Part shown: positions 32,977 to 40,666 of the stretch, piece after piece | How the letters are laid out: every line of letters begins with the position of its first letter | How positions within the stretch are numbered: the stretch's first letter is position 1 | NCBI GenBank assembly: GCA_042088665.1 | Contig: JBELMB010000020.1 | Span: forward strand, 1-45,809 | DNA length: 45,809 nucleotides | Source: JBELMB01 sp042088665 | Lineage (GTDB): Bacteria; Pseudomonadota; Alphaproteobacteria; Rhodobacterales; Rhodobacteraceae | Reading direction: 5' to 3' | Program-made: the position numbers and the translations under genes | The notes under the pieces: generated by a model | Databases searched by the model: none | What the model saw: only the letters and a program-made list of their open reading frames with translations | Told to the model about the DNA's origin: nothing

Positions 32977-33330
32977 ATGAGACTTGCAGCAACAATACCC
33001 GTGTTGGCATTTGTGACACTGGCCGCTTGCGAACCGGTCCCGATGGAACCGGAGGCGACCGTTGTGGACGCGCTCGTCGGCCAGACGCTGGTGGCCGAAA
33101 ACGGGACGGTGTTCCTGTTCAACGCGGATGGCACTGTGGGCGGCACGTTCCGCGATGAGGACATCGTCGGGACATATACAGCCGATGCCAAGCAAGTCTG
33201 CAGCACCTACACCGCGCCACAGCAATTGGACGGGCTGGAGTTGTGCAGCGTTCCGGTGATCGAAGACGGGATGGTCTCATTCAACCGCGAGGATGGCTCG
33301 ACCTCCGGCCCCTACAAGATCGGTGGCTGA
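32977..33330 (+). CDS. Small hypothetical lipoprotein
   Basis: A 117-residue protein with a signal peptide and lipobox TLAAC (C18), so it is probably lipid-anchored in the envelope. The mature part is acidic and predicted to be a small beta-rich domain (LVAENGTVFLFNADGTVGGTF, VGTYTADAKQVC) with two further cysteines (CSTY, LCSV) that could form a disulfide. A gaggag site precedes the ATG. I do not recognise a named family. Confidence 0.8.
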   Translation: MRLAATIPVLAFVTLAACEPVPMEPEATVVDALVGQTLVAENGTVFLFNADGTVGGTFRDEDIVGTYTADAKQVCSTYTAPQQLDGLELCSVPVIEDGMVSFNREDGSTSGPYKIGG

Positions 33331-33377
33331 GCCCGGGTTGGGCATCTCCCATGCCACAGGCTGACGCAGACTGTCGC

Positions 33378-33420
33378 GTGTCCGAAAACATAAACACGTC
33401 GGACATGTAGCTTTTGTTTC
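33378..33420 (+). terminator. Possible terminator after the lipoprotein gene
   Basis: GTGTCCGA (33378-33385) and TCGGACAT (33399-33406) can pair around a 13-base AT-rich loop, followed by gtagcttttgtttc. The loop is large, so the call is tentative; it could instead belong to the leader of the small gene at 33435. Confidence 0.35.
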
Positions 33421-33434
33421 CGGAGGGATGGAGA

Positions 33435-33596
33435 ATGTTCAAAGGATCGGGAACCTGGTACGGCGAGGCCAACTCGCAAAAGCTGGCACGCAAACAGGGC
33501 GAGATGCTGGCGCGTTCCCGCATGGCGCTGCGAAACGCCGACAACATCGGGTATTACGCCATCGATCTGGACATGAACCTCCTCAGCTATGCCTGA
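33435..33596 (+). CDS. Small hypothetical protein, 53 residues
   Basis: An open frame of 53 residues, beginning MFKGSGTWYGEANS, with an A/K/R-rich amphipathic helix in the middle (QKLARKQGEMLARSRMAL) and ending NLLSYA. A ggaggg stretch precedes the ATG at a usable distance. It overlaps the 3' end of the convergent AraC gene by 10 bp. No family is recognised; coding is supported only by the ribosome site and composition. Confidence 0.5.
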   Translation: MFKGSGTWYGEANSQKLARKQGEMLARSRMALRNADNIGYYAIDLDMNLLSYA

Positions 33597-34390
33597 CCGG
33601 CGCGCGGTGGCGTGCCGTGCTGCGCCATCCAGGCCCGATAGAATTGCGCATAGCTGCCAAAGCCCGCGTCGAGCGCCAAAGTGGTCAGGGAAAGACGCGG
33701 CTGCGCGGCTTTGAGCGCCGCAAAGCGTGCCAGTTTCTGACCGGTGCGATAGGCGGTGACACTTTGCCCCGTTTGTGCGCGAAAAAGCCGCCCCAACCGC
33801 CCCGGTGACAACCCGGCCTCCTGCGCGACATCGGTCAGCGCGCGTTCCGGCGCGTCCTGCCAAAGCCGCGCGGCCCGCTCCACCGCCGGATGCACCAGAC
33901 GTCCCGCCCCCTCGGGCGCCGCGTGCCACAGCGCCCAGGCCCGCGCCAGCCACCAGCGCAGTCCTGCGGCGCGCGCCATGTCCTGCTGACACTGCGCCTG
34001 TGCGTCGGCGATCTGCTCAAGTTCCGCCATGCCAGCGGTGGTCAATCTGCGCGGTGGCAAGCCCGCCCCTGTTTCACTCAGCGCAAGTGGCGGCAGATCC
34101 ACCCCCGGCGCATAGGCCGCACGGGCCACCAGCACGACCCGCATGTCGAAGCCCGCCGTTTCCGACAACAGGAAATGCTTTTGCCCTGACAGGGCCCAAA
34201 GCAGCACGCCCTCCCGCAGGGTATGGATCACCCCGTCCACCATGTAGGACGCCTGCCCCGACAGCCCGAGAAAGGCCACCAACTCCTGATGGGCCTCAGG
34301 CGAGGTTGCGTGATGCCGCCGCGCCGCGCGCCGCCATGTCAGACCATGGGGATACGGGACCACCAGCGGATGCGGTGTATGTTCGACCAT
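33587..34390 (-). CDS. AraC-family transcriptional regulator
   Basis: A regulator of about 267 residues with an N-terminal cupin-like sensor (VVPYPHGL, GQASYMVDGVIHTL) and a C-terminal double helix-turn-helix (ALTDVAQEAGLSPGRLGRLFRAQTG; LTTLALDAGFGSYAQFYRAW). An in-frame ATG at 34456 would add 22 residues but would leave only 21 bp before the divergent gene and cover the repeat sites, so the ATG at 34390 (MVEHTPHP) is preferred. Divergent from the dioxygenase-like gene, it probably controls it. AraC proteins with a cupin domain often sense small aromatic or sugar ligands. Confidence 0.9.
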   Translation of the reverse strand: MVEHTPHPLVVPYPHGLTWRRAARRHHATSPEAHQELVAFLGLSGQASYMVDGVIHTLREGVLLWALSGQKHFLLSETAGFDMRVVLVARAAYAPGVDLPPLALSETGAGLPPRRLTTAGMAELEQIADAQAQCQQDMARAAGLRWWLARAWALWHAAPEGAGRLVHPAVERAARLWQDAPERALTDVAQEAGLSPGRLGRLFRAQTGQSVTAYRTGQKLARFAALKAAQPRLSLTTLALDAGFGSYAQFYRAWMAQHGTPPRAGQA

Positions 34391-34394
34391 ATTT

Positions 34395-34464
34395 GCAAAG
34401 CTCTGGGCAGCATTCGCAAAGACAGTGCCGCATTCTGGCGTATTTTGACAAGTCACAGTGTCAA
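34395..34464. promoter_or_regulatory. Direct-repeat and inverted-repeat sites between araC-type and dioxygenase genes
   Basis: Two direct repeats, GCAAAG-N-GC-GCATTC, start at 34395 and 34416, 21 bp apart (two helical turns), the classic layout for AraC-type half-sites. A separate inverted repeat, TTGACA-N8-TGTCAA, lies at 34445-34464 next to the dioxygenase start. The first pair suits the adjacent AraC protein. Confidence 0.5.
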
Positions 34465-34477
34465 GAAAGGACGCCTG

Positions 34478-35185
34478 ATGTCAAACCATACCGAAATGTT
34501 CCGCCGCAGGGGCTACGCTGTTTTCGAGAACGCGCTGACACCTGCGGACCTCACCATGTTGCGCGACACCTGCAATACGCTGCTGGACGAGCCGGTTCAT
34601 GACGGCGGACAGGGCGACATTCACAAGATCGGACTGGGCGAAGCGCGCCGCTTCCTGCGTCATCGCCATCCGGAGTTCCCAGATTTCGAGGGCTTTTTGC
34701 TGGGGCCACAGATCGCCCGGATCACGCAGGCCTGCGCCTTGGAGGATCCGATGCTGTTCAATGAACAATTCGTGGTCAAGGGCGCGGGCAAGGGCGCCAG
34801 CTTTGCCTGGCATCAGGACGGCGCCTATGTGGGCTTTGACCACCGCCCCTATCTGACGGTCTGGGTCGCGGTCGACGACGCGACGCTGGACAACGGGTGC
34901 GTCTACCTGCTGCCGCGCGATCTGGATGACCAGCCGAACCTTGACCCACACACCTGGCAGGAGGACAGCAACGAGTTGAACGGCTACACCGGGCCCGACA
35001 GAGGGATTGCGATGACCTGCAAGGCGGGCACGGTGGTGGCCTTCTCCAGCCTCACGCTGCACTGCTCCGGTGCCAATACCACGCCCGACCCGCGGCGCGC
35101 GCTGGTGTGCCAATACTCCTCCGGTCCCATCATCGACCCCACGACGCAAAAGCCGAAACGCTTCGCCAAACCCTTGTTGGTGTGA
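34478..35185 (+). CDS. Phytanoyl-CoA dioxygenase-family protein
   Basis: A 235-residue Fe(II)/2-oxoglutarate-dependent oxygenase of the PhyH family. The iron ligands are H112 and D114 (WHQDGAY) and H195 (LTLHCSG), and R206 or R207 (DPRRALV) would hold 2-oxoglutarate. It is shorter than average but complete. Substrates of the family range from fatty acyl-CoA to ectoine and phosphonates (PhnY*). The distance from the phosphonate island and the separate AraC control give no reason to choose a phosphonate here. Aag-rich DNA with aagaaagg precedes the ATG. Confidence 0.88.
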   Translation: MSNHTEMFRRRGYAVFENALTPADLTMLRDTCNTLLDEPVHDGGQGDIHKIGLGEARRFLRHRHPEFPDFEGFLLGPQIARITQACALEDPMLFNEQFVVKGAGKGASFAWHQDGAYVGFDHRPYLTVWVAVDDATLDNGCVYLLPRDLDDQPNLDPHTWQEDSNELNGYTGPDRGIAMTCKAGTVVAFSSLTLHCSGANTTPDPRRALVCQYSSGPIIDPTTQKPKRFAKPLLV

Positions 35186-35275
35186 GGCTGCGCCAAGGGA
35201 TCTGTTCCGGATCTCGCCAAGGAAAACGGTTTGCAGACAGCTTTGCGGGAACCAAGGCCGCAGCGCCTCGGGGTC

Positions 35276-35746
35276 TCAGCGAAAGGGATACATCCATGGC
35301 CGGTAGTCATCGATCAGCACCTGGGCGCGATCGATCTCGTCGCGGGACATTTTGCGCACGACCTCCTCAAGGCTGATCGCCGCATCAGGATCGCCGCCAA
35401 TTGCACTGAGCGCGTACCACATGTAGGCTCTGACCAGATCCGGCGCAGGCATCCCGAGCCCAACCTCGTAGTACCAGCCGACACCGGATTGGGCGCCCGG
35501 GTGCCCTTTCATCGATGACCGCAGATACCACTCGAAGGCCCTCTCATGATCCCGCTCGACCCCCAGACCCAATGCGTACATCACGCCGATCAGCTCTTCG
35601 GCATCGGCGTTGCCGGAGCGCGCCGCAGGCAAGAGCGCCACGCGCGCCGCTTCGAAATCGCCGGACTCCATCAGATCGCGAGCCTCTTCGATTTCCGATT
35701 GCGCCGGGGCGGCGAGGAGGCACAAAACAAGAATGAACGCGCGCAT
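35276..35746 (-). CDS. Sel1-repeat protein, secreted
   Basis: A 156-residue protein with a signal peptide (MRAFILVLCLLAAPAQS) followed by two to three Sel1-type tetratricopeptide-like repeats (AEELIGVMYALGLGVERDHERAFEWYLR; AQSGVGWYYEVGLG; RAYMWYALSAIGGD). Such proteins usually mediate protein contacts in the periplasm. It is divergent from the cytochrome c peroxidase gene, with only about 36 bp between the likely starts, so the two may share regulation. A longer in-frame extension through the peroxidase N-terminus is a shadow. Confidence 0.87.
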   Translation of the reverse strand: MRAFILVLCLLAAPAQSEIEEARDLMESGDFEAARVALLPAARSGNADAEELIGVMYALGLGVERDHERAFEWYLRSSMKGHPGAQSGVGWYYEVGLGMPAPDLVRAYMWYALSAIGGDPDAAISLEEVVRKMSRDEIDRAQVLIDDYRPWMYPFR

Positions 35747-35782
35747 GGCAAGGCCTTTCGGTGTCTGGTCAGCGCGGCCGCG

Positions 35783-37063
35783 ATGGGCCTGATGGCAATG
35801 TCCCCCGCCGGAGCGCAAGACCTGCCAAACCCGCTGACGGATGCGGATTTTCTTCCTTTTGATATGGGCCAGGCGGCACTGGGGCATCAACTGTTTTACG
35901 ACCCGATTCTGTCGGGCAACCAGAATGTGTCCTGCGCCCATTGCCATCACCCGGATCTGGGCACCGGGGACGGCCTGTCGCTGGGCATCGGCGAAGGCGG
36001 CGTGGGCCTCGGCCCCAAGCGCACCCCGGGCACCGGCGACTCGCGAATCCGCAAACGGATCCCGCGCAATGCCTCCGCCCTGTGGAACCTCGGTGCGCGG
36101 GATCTGCATGTCCTGTTCCATGACGGTCGCCTCAGCACCTCGCCCCTCTATGGCAACGGATTCAATTCTCCGGCGGAGGAATGGTTGCCCGCGGGGCTGA
36201 ATTCACTGCTGGCCGCGCAGGCGCTTTTTCCGCTGACCGCCCAGTTCGAGATGGCCGGAAACCCCGGAGAGAACGAAGTCACCGGCGCGGTACACGATCG
36301 CATCGACAAGGGCTGGCCGATCCTTGCCAAGCGGGTGCGCACGCAGGCACGCTACGGGGCGGAATTTGTCGACGCATTCGCCCATGTCACAACGCCCGAG
36401 GATGTCACGATTGTCGAGATCGCCAATGCGCTGGCGGCCTTCATGGCGCTGGAATGGCGCAGCACGGACAGCCCCTTCGACCGCTATCTTGCTGGCGATG
36501 CCGAGGCGCTTGATGCCCGGCAGTCCGCGGGCATGGCGCTGTTCTACGGCAAGGCAAATTGTGCAAGCTGCCACTCCGGGCCGCTTTTGAGCGATCAGAA
36601 GTTTCACGCCCTCGGCCTGCCTTCTTTTGGTCCGGGCCGCACGCGACGCTTTGATCCCTATGCCCGCGACGTTGGCCTGATGGGGGAAACCGACCGGTTG
36701 GAGGACGCCTACCGCTTTCGCACGCCGATGCTGCGCAACGTGGCCCTGACCGCGCCTTACGGTCACAATGGCGCCTACCCGACGCTGGAGGGGATCATTC
36801 GCCACCATCTGGACCCCAAGGGCAGCCTCGCCACCTGGCGCCCTGAAACCGCAAACCTGCCGGAGGTGGCCTGGCTGGCCGCGGCAGATTTCGTCATTCA
36901 ATCCGACCGATTGGAGATGGCGCGGCAAGCGCGTGTGCTGGACATCGCGCCGATCGATCTGAGCGCGGAAGAGATCGCGGATCTTGTGGCTTTCATGCAT
37001 GCGCTGACGGGCACTACGCTGGACTCGCCGCTTTTTGGCGTGCCTGAAGGGTTCAAGCCCTAG
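35783..37063 (+). CDS. Di-haem cytochrome c peroxidase / MauG-family protein
   Basis: A periplasmic di-haem peroxidase-type protein of about 427 residues. Two haem c motifs are present, CAHCH near residue 50 and CASCH near 260, with the expected peroxidase context (LGHQLFYDPILSGNQNVSC, RNASALWNLG, FDGR-like LFHDGRLS, RTPMLRNVALTAPYGHNG). The start is unclear: the first in-frame ATG (35783) gives only MGLMAMSPAGAQ before the mature domain, too short and uncharged for a signal. A complete signal (KAFRCLVSAAAMGLMA) would need an upstream non-ATG start overlapping the divergent Sel1 gene. It reduces hydrogen peroxide or, like MauG, oxidises a protein. Confidence 0.88.
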   Translation: MGLMAMSPAGAQDLPNPLTDADFLPFDMGQAALGHQLFYDPILSGNQNVSCAHCHHPDLGTGDGLSLGIGEGGVGLGPKRTPGTGDSRIRKRIPRNASALWNLGARDLHVLFHDGRLSTSPLYGNGFNSPAEEWLPAGLNSLLAAQALFPLTAQFEMAGNPGENEVTGAVHDRIDKGWPILAKRVRTQARYGAEFVDAFAHVTTPEDVTIVEIANALAAFMALEWRSTDSPFDRYLAGDAEALDARQSAGMALFYGKANCASCHSGPLLSDQKFHALGLPSFGPGRTRRFDPYARDVGLMGETDRLEDAYRFRTPMLRNVALTAPYGHNGAYPTLEGIIRHHLDPKGSLATWRPETANLPEVAWLAAADFVIQSDRLEMARQARVLDIAPIDLSAEEIADLVAFMHALTGTTLDSPLFGVPEGFKP

Positions 37064-37440
37064 GGCGCAGTGATCTGCGGCATCCTGAGTGAGGCAATCA
37101 GATGTTTCAGAGCAGGGCCGCGAGATTTCGTATGGCGCGCTTGGCGTCGGTCTTTAGGCGATGTGGCCCTGCCCTCCCCGAAAGGTCGTCCACTTCCAGG
37201 CAAGATCGGTCCCTGTGAACGTTTCCTTAGCCGAATCGCCCCACCATAAAGGGCGGTAGGGAGAGGGATGCCCGTACATCTGGATTTGCCTTCGGCACGG
37301 GCCGTTGTGGCAGGCTCACGCGCAATCTGCCGTTTCGAAAATCGGCCAATCGGACCCTCGAGCATGCGCATTTGGCGCCTGCGGCTCCCGCACCGTATCG
37401 CGCTGCGCCGCTGGGAACTTCAAACACGGCAATCGCACCA
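37064..37440. other. Intergenic region, no feature recognised
   Basis: This 377-bp stretch lies between the convergent peroxidase and peroxiredoxin genes. It has lower GC than its surroundings in places and short open frames on both strands without ribosome sites or recognisable domains. I see no terminator with a clear T-run. Confidence 0.45.
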
Positions 37441-37977
37441 CTACGATTGCGCGTCGCCCCGCAGATAGGCCAGCATCACCTCCGCCGAAGCGCGGTCCAG
37501 CGGCACTCCGGGTGGGTTGTCGGCAAACCCGGGCTCCACAAACATCTGCACGATCCGACCATCTTCCACCAGCATCGCATATCGCCAACTGCGCAGCCCC
37601 AGGCCCTGGCTCGTCCGCTCGACCAGCATCCCCATCTTGCGGGTGAATTCCGCGTTGCCATCGGGCAGCATCATGACCTTTTCGACGCCCCGCGATTGCG
37701 CCCACTGGTGCATCACAAAGGCATCATTGACCGACAGGCAGATCACCCGGTCCACACCCTCGGCCAAGAGCGCGTCATGCAAGGCCTCATAGCCCGGCAG
37801 ATGGCTTTCAGAGCAGGCAGGCGTAAAGGCGCCGGGCAAGGCAAACAACACCACCCGCTGACCGCCAAAGAGTTCTGCACTTGACAGCGCCTTCCATTCG
37901 AACGGGTTGTCGCCGGGCAAGTCCGGATTGCGCACGCGGGTGTGAAAGGTGGCCTCGGGCACGGTTTGCGGGGTCAT
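37441..37977 (-). CDS. Peroxiredoxin, Prx5/redoxin type
   Basis: A 178-residue thioredoxin-fold peroxidase. The peroxidatic cysteine is C55 in PGAFTPACSESHLPGYE, the Prx5 signature, and C80 (VICLSVND) is a possible second cysteine. GLRSWRYAMLVEDG, conserved in this subfamily, is present. It reduces hydrogen peroxide and alkyl hydroperoxides with a thiol donor in the cytoplasm. The start ATG has aggag about 10 bases upstream; an in-frame ATG at 38028 overlaps the preceding terminator and is unlikely. Close to the cytochrome c peroxidase, it suggests an oxidant-defence pair. Confidence 0.93.
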   Translation of the reverse strand: MTPQTVPEATFHTRVRNPDLPGDNPFEWKALSSAELFGGQRVVLFALPGAFTPACSESHLPGYEALHDALLAEGVDRVICLSVNDAFVMHQWAQSRGVEKVMMLPDGNAEFTRKMGMLVERTSQGLGLRSWRYAMLVEDGRIVQMFVEPGFADNPPGVPLDRASAEVMLAYLRGDAQS

Positions 37978-38022
37978 GGCTGGGCTCCTGCAAGGGGATT
38001 GCGACGCGCCGCCAAACCCGGC

Positions 38023-38060
38023 GGCCAAAAGAAAGACACCGCCCGCAAGACAGCGGGCGG
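38023..38060 (-). terminator. Terminator of the third TRAP operon
   Basis: Read on the minus strand, CCGCCCGC (38060-38053) pairs perfectly with GCGGGCGG (38046-38039) across a 6-base loop, followed by TGTCTTTCTTTT. It lies just past the DctM stop and before the peroxiredoxin gene. Confidence 0.85.
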
Positions 38061-38086
38061 CGCTGGCGGAGGCACGAGACCCCCGT

Positions 38087-39532
38087 CTAGTTTCCGTAAG
38101 CGAAGGCGGGCAACCAGGTCACCAACCCCGGGTAGGCAAAGACGATGCCAAGCCCCAGAAGCTGCAGGCAGACAAAGGGAATGACACCCCGATAGATGTG
38201 TCCCAGCGTGACCCCCGGCGGGCAGACGCCCTTCAGGTAGAACAGCGCAAAGCCCACTGGCGGCGTCAGGAAGGATGTCTGCAACGTCACCGCCACGAGG
38301 ATCGCGAACCAGACCACCGAGGGATCTCGCACTTCGCCAAAACCGTTGATCGCCAGTTCCAGCGACAGGATCACCGGCAGCATCAGCGGCATGATGATGA
38401 TCGTGATCTCGATCCAGTCCAGCAGGAAGCCCAGCAGGAAGACGATGAACAGGATGAACCCGACCGTCAGGTAAGGATCGTCAAAGGCCGACAGCACCAG
38501 ATGCTCGATGATCTCGTCCCCGCCGTAACGACGCAACACAAAGGCAAAGAAGTTCGCCGCGAGGAAGATCCCGACGATGTAACCCGCCGTGTTCAACGTC
38601 GACCGGCTGACTTCGGACATGACCTTGAGGTTCAGCTTGCCGTTGAACAGGGCCAGCAGCGTCGCCCCCAATGCCCCGAGGCCGGAGGCCTCTGTCGGTG
38701 TGGCAAAGCCCGCAAAGATCGACCCCAGAACCAGCAGGATCAGGAACATCGGCGGCACGACGGCCAGCAACACTTCCTTGACCACGGGCCAGCCCACCAC
38801 TTCGGCCTTGGCCGGGGCCGGCATGGCCTTGGGATTGATGAAGCCGTAGATGACAATGAACACGATGTACAAGGCCCCAAGGATCAAGCCCGGAAAGAGC
38901 GCGCCCATGAACAGGTCGCCAAGGCTGATCGCCAGCTGGTCGGACATGATCACCAGCATGATCGAAGGCGGGATAAGGATGCCCAGTGTCCCCGCCGAGG
39001 CAATCGTGCCCGTGGCAATGGGTTTCGAATAGTCCTGCCGCATCATCTGCGGCAAGGCCATGACACCCAACAAGGTCACCGACGCGCCAATCACCCCGGT
39101 TGAGGCCGCGAGGATGATCCCGATCAGCAGCACCGTCAGGGACAGCCCGCCGCGCAGCCCGCCAAAGAGCTTTTGCATCGAATGCATCATGCGCTGCGCC
39201 ACACCGGACTGGTCCAGCATCAGCCCCATGAAGATGAACATCGGCAGCGCCACAAGCACCGGGTTCTTGACGATCGACCCGAATATCCGGCCCGACAGCG
39301 CCTGCAGCTTCTGGTAGGCCATGCCGGTGCGGTCGAACTCGATGATGTCGCGGAACGTGCCGCGGAACGGATCCAGAAGGATCTCTGCGACCAGAACAAA
39401 GATCAGGCTGACACCCACCAGCGCCATGGCCACAGGCACACCGCGGAACAGCATGAAGATGAAACCGCCAAACATGAAGATCACGGCGATCTCGTTCAGG
39501 GTCAGGAATTGTCCAAGAAAGCTGAGCATCAC
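38087..39532 (-). CDS. TRAP transporter large permease (DctM type), third system
   Basis: A 481-residue transport subunit of the mannitol/chloroaromatic TRAP subgroup. Motifs seen are FMFGGFIFMLFRGVPVAMAL, LVALPMFIFMGLMLDQSGVA, LAASTGVIGASVTLLGVMALPQMM, GTLGILIPPSIMLVIMSD, FATPTEASGLGALGATLL and LTPPVGFALFYLKG. The gene overlaps the small subunit by 4 bp and is closed by a terminator. Confidence 0.95.
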   Translation of the reverse strand: MMLSFLGQFLTLNEIAVIFMFGGFIFMLFRGVPVAMALVGVSLIFVLVAEILLDPFRGTFRDIIEFDRTGMAYQKLQALSGRIFGSIVKNPVLVALPMFIFMGLMLDQSGVAQRMMHSMQKLFGGLRGGLSLTVLLIGIILAASTGVIGASVTLLGVMALPQMMRQDYSKPIATGTIASAGTLGILIPPSIMLVIMSDQLAISLGDLFMGALFPGLILGALYIVFIVIYGFINPKAMPAPAKAEVVGWPVVKEVLLAVVPPMFLILLVLGSIFAGFATPTEASGLGALGATLLALFNGKLNLKVMSEVSRSTLNTAGYIVGIFLAANFFAFVLRRYGGDEIIEHLVLSAFDDPYLTVGFILFIVFLLGFLLDWIEITIIIMPLMLPVILSLELAINGFGEVRDPSVVWFAILVAVTLQTSFLTPPVGFALFYLKGVCPPGVTLGHIYRGVIPFVCLQLLGLGIVFAYPGLVTWLPAFAYGN

Positions 39533-40344
39533 TTTGCCCCCCGCTTGTCACGCCAGAGCGCGGCGCCGATCACGGCGATGGTCAGGACCAATGTGATGAC
39601 GATGGTGTACTTGATGTCCCATGGGCCCAGCTCGAACTCGTCAAAGATCGGCTTGCGCCCGATGGTCCGCGGGTTCTGATCCTCTGGCAGCGTCAGCCAG
39701 TGGAACATGTAGAACGCGTAATAAACGGCGAGGTTGATCGCGAACATGACCGAGGGAAAGGCCCAGAACAGCAGTTTGCCCAAGGTTGGCGCCATCAGGG
39801 TGCGCATCCGGCGCACGTATATCGTCCAGGCCGCCAGCGCCATCAGCACGAACGACAGGTTCAGAATGACCTTTAGGATCCACAGGTTGTGCAGCCCGTT
39901 CGGACTGTCCGACCCTTCGCCCGCCACGACAGAGGCAATGGCATAGCCCAGCGTCACGTCCCAGCACAGGATCACGAAGGGCAGAAAGCACCAGACCAGC
40001 GCAAAGATGTCGATCCGCGCCTTTCGCGCCGCATCGTAACGGTCATAAAAGATGTCCACGCGCACGTGGCTGTTTGTGGTCACGGCATAAGCCACGCCCA
40101 CAAGCACTGCAGAGCCGTAAAGCCACCACTGGAAATCATCCAGCCAGGCCTGGTTATTGCCCATCTGGCGCAACACGACCTGCGCACAGATGGCAAACAT
40201 CAGCATCGGAAAAAGCCAGGCCGCGGCATTCGCAATGCCCACGACCAGCCGGTCTGCCTTTAGGTGCTCGTCCCGGCCGATCTCACCCGGATCATAAATC
40301 GCCACGGGTGCTTCGGGCACCTGCGGTTCGGTTCCATCCTGCAT
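39529..40344 (-). CDS. TRAP transporter small permease (DctQ type), long form
   Basis: A 271-residue small subunit, 60-100 residues longer than typical DctQ. A hydrophilic N-terminus (about 30 residues) precedes the first helix, and a fifth hydrophobic helix is added at the C-terminus (about 245-265) after the FDEFELGPWDIKY linker. The core is recognisable from QWWLYGSAVLVGVAYAVTTNSHVRVD. This long form is usual in the mannitol/chloroaromatic or keto-acid TRAP subgroup. It overlaps DctM by ATGA and lies 322 bp after the binding-protein gene. Confidence 0.92.
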   Translation of the reverse strand: MQDGTEPQVPEAPVAIYDPGEIGRDEHLKADRLVVGIANAAAWLFPMLMFAICAQVVLRQMGNNQAWLDDFQWWLYGSAVLVGVAYAVTTNSHVRVDIFYDRYDAARKARIDIFALVWCFLPFVILCWDVTLGYAIASVVAGEGSDSPNGLHNLWILKVILNLSFVLMALAAWTIYVRRMRTLMAPTLGKLLFWAFPSVMFAINLAVYYAFYMFHWLTLPEDQNPRTIGRKPIFDEFELGPWDIKYTIVITLVLTIAVIGAALWRDKRGAK

Positions 40345-40666
40345 GACAGTTCCCCCTGCGCTTTTGGTCTTCTTGTTCTATACGGATCATGCGCCTGCAT
40401 CGCGCGGTGTCCCACCGTCACGCAACACCTGCGCCCCGGGGGTCTCCCGCCGAACCGGACATCTCTGCCCAGCCGCACGATCAACCCATGGTCTGTTCAG
40501 TCCGACGGATCTTCCGCCTGCAACACGGTCAAGCAGCGCTGCGCTGACAGTCAAATCAGCCCCGTCACGCCAGAACCGGCTCACCAGACCCGACGACGAT
40601 CCATTGGCCAAACGAACGTGAAGGCAGGCCCGAAGACCTGCCTCCCCTGTCGTTGTGCTGCGGCGA
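40345..40666. other. Spacer between TRAP binding-protein and permease genes
   Basis: A 322-bp gap inside what should be one operon. It contains a stable hairpin next to the binding-protein stop (40622-40643) and otherwise no recognisable gene. Transcript processing or a second promoter for the permeases would fit here. Confidence 0.5.
40622..40643 (-). ncRNA. UUCG-capped RNA hairpin after the binding-protein gene
   Basis: On the minus strand the sequence AGGCAGGUC-UUCG-GGCCUGCCU folds as a 9-bp stem (one G-U) closed by the very stable C(UUCG)G tetraloop. No T-run follows, so it probably protects the binding-protein message from 3' decay or partly terminates transcription before the permease genes. 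Confidence 0.7.

Noticed and set aside
34478..35185. PhnY*-type 2-aminoethylphosphonate oxygenase
   Set aside because: Only the broad PhyH family is shared; it lies about 22 kb from the phosphonate operon, under a separate AraC regulator, and no PhnZ is beside it.
37060..37371. 103-codon minus-strand ORF in the peroxidase-peroxiredoxin gap
   Set aside because: No ribosome site, low-complexity basic composition and no recognisable domain; it also touches the end of the peroxidase gene.
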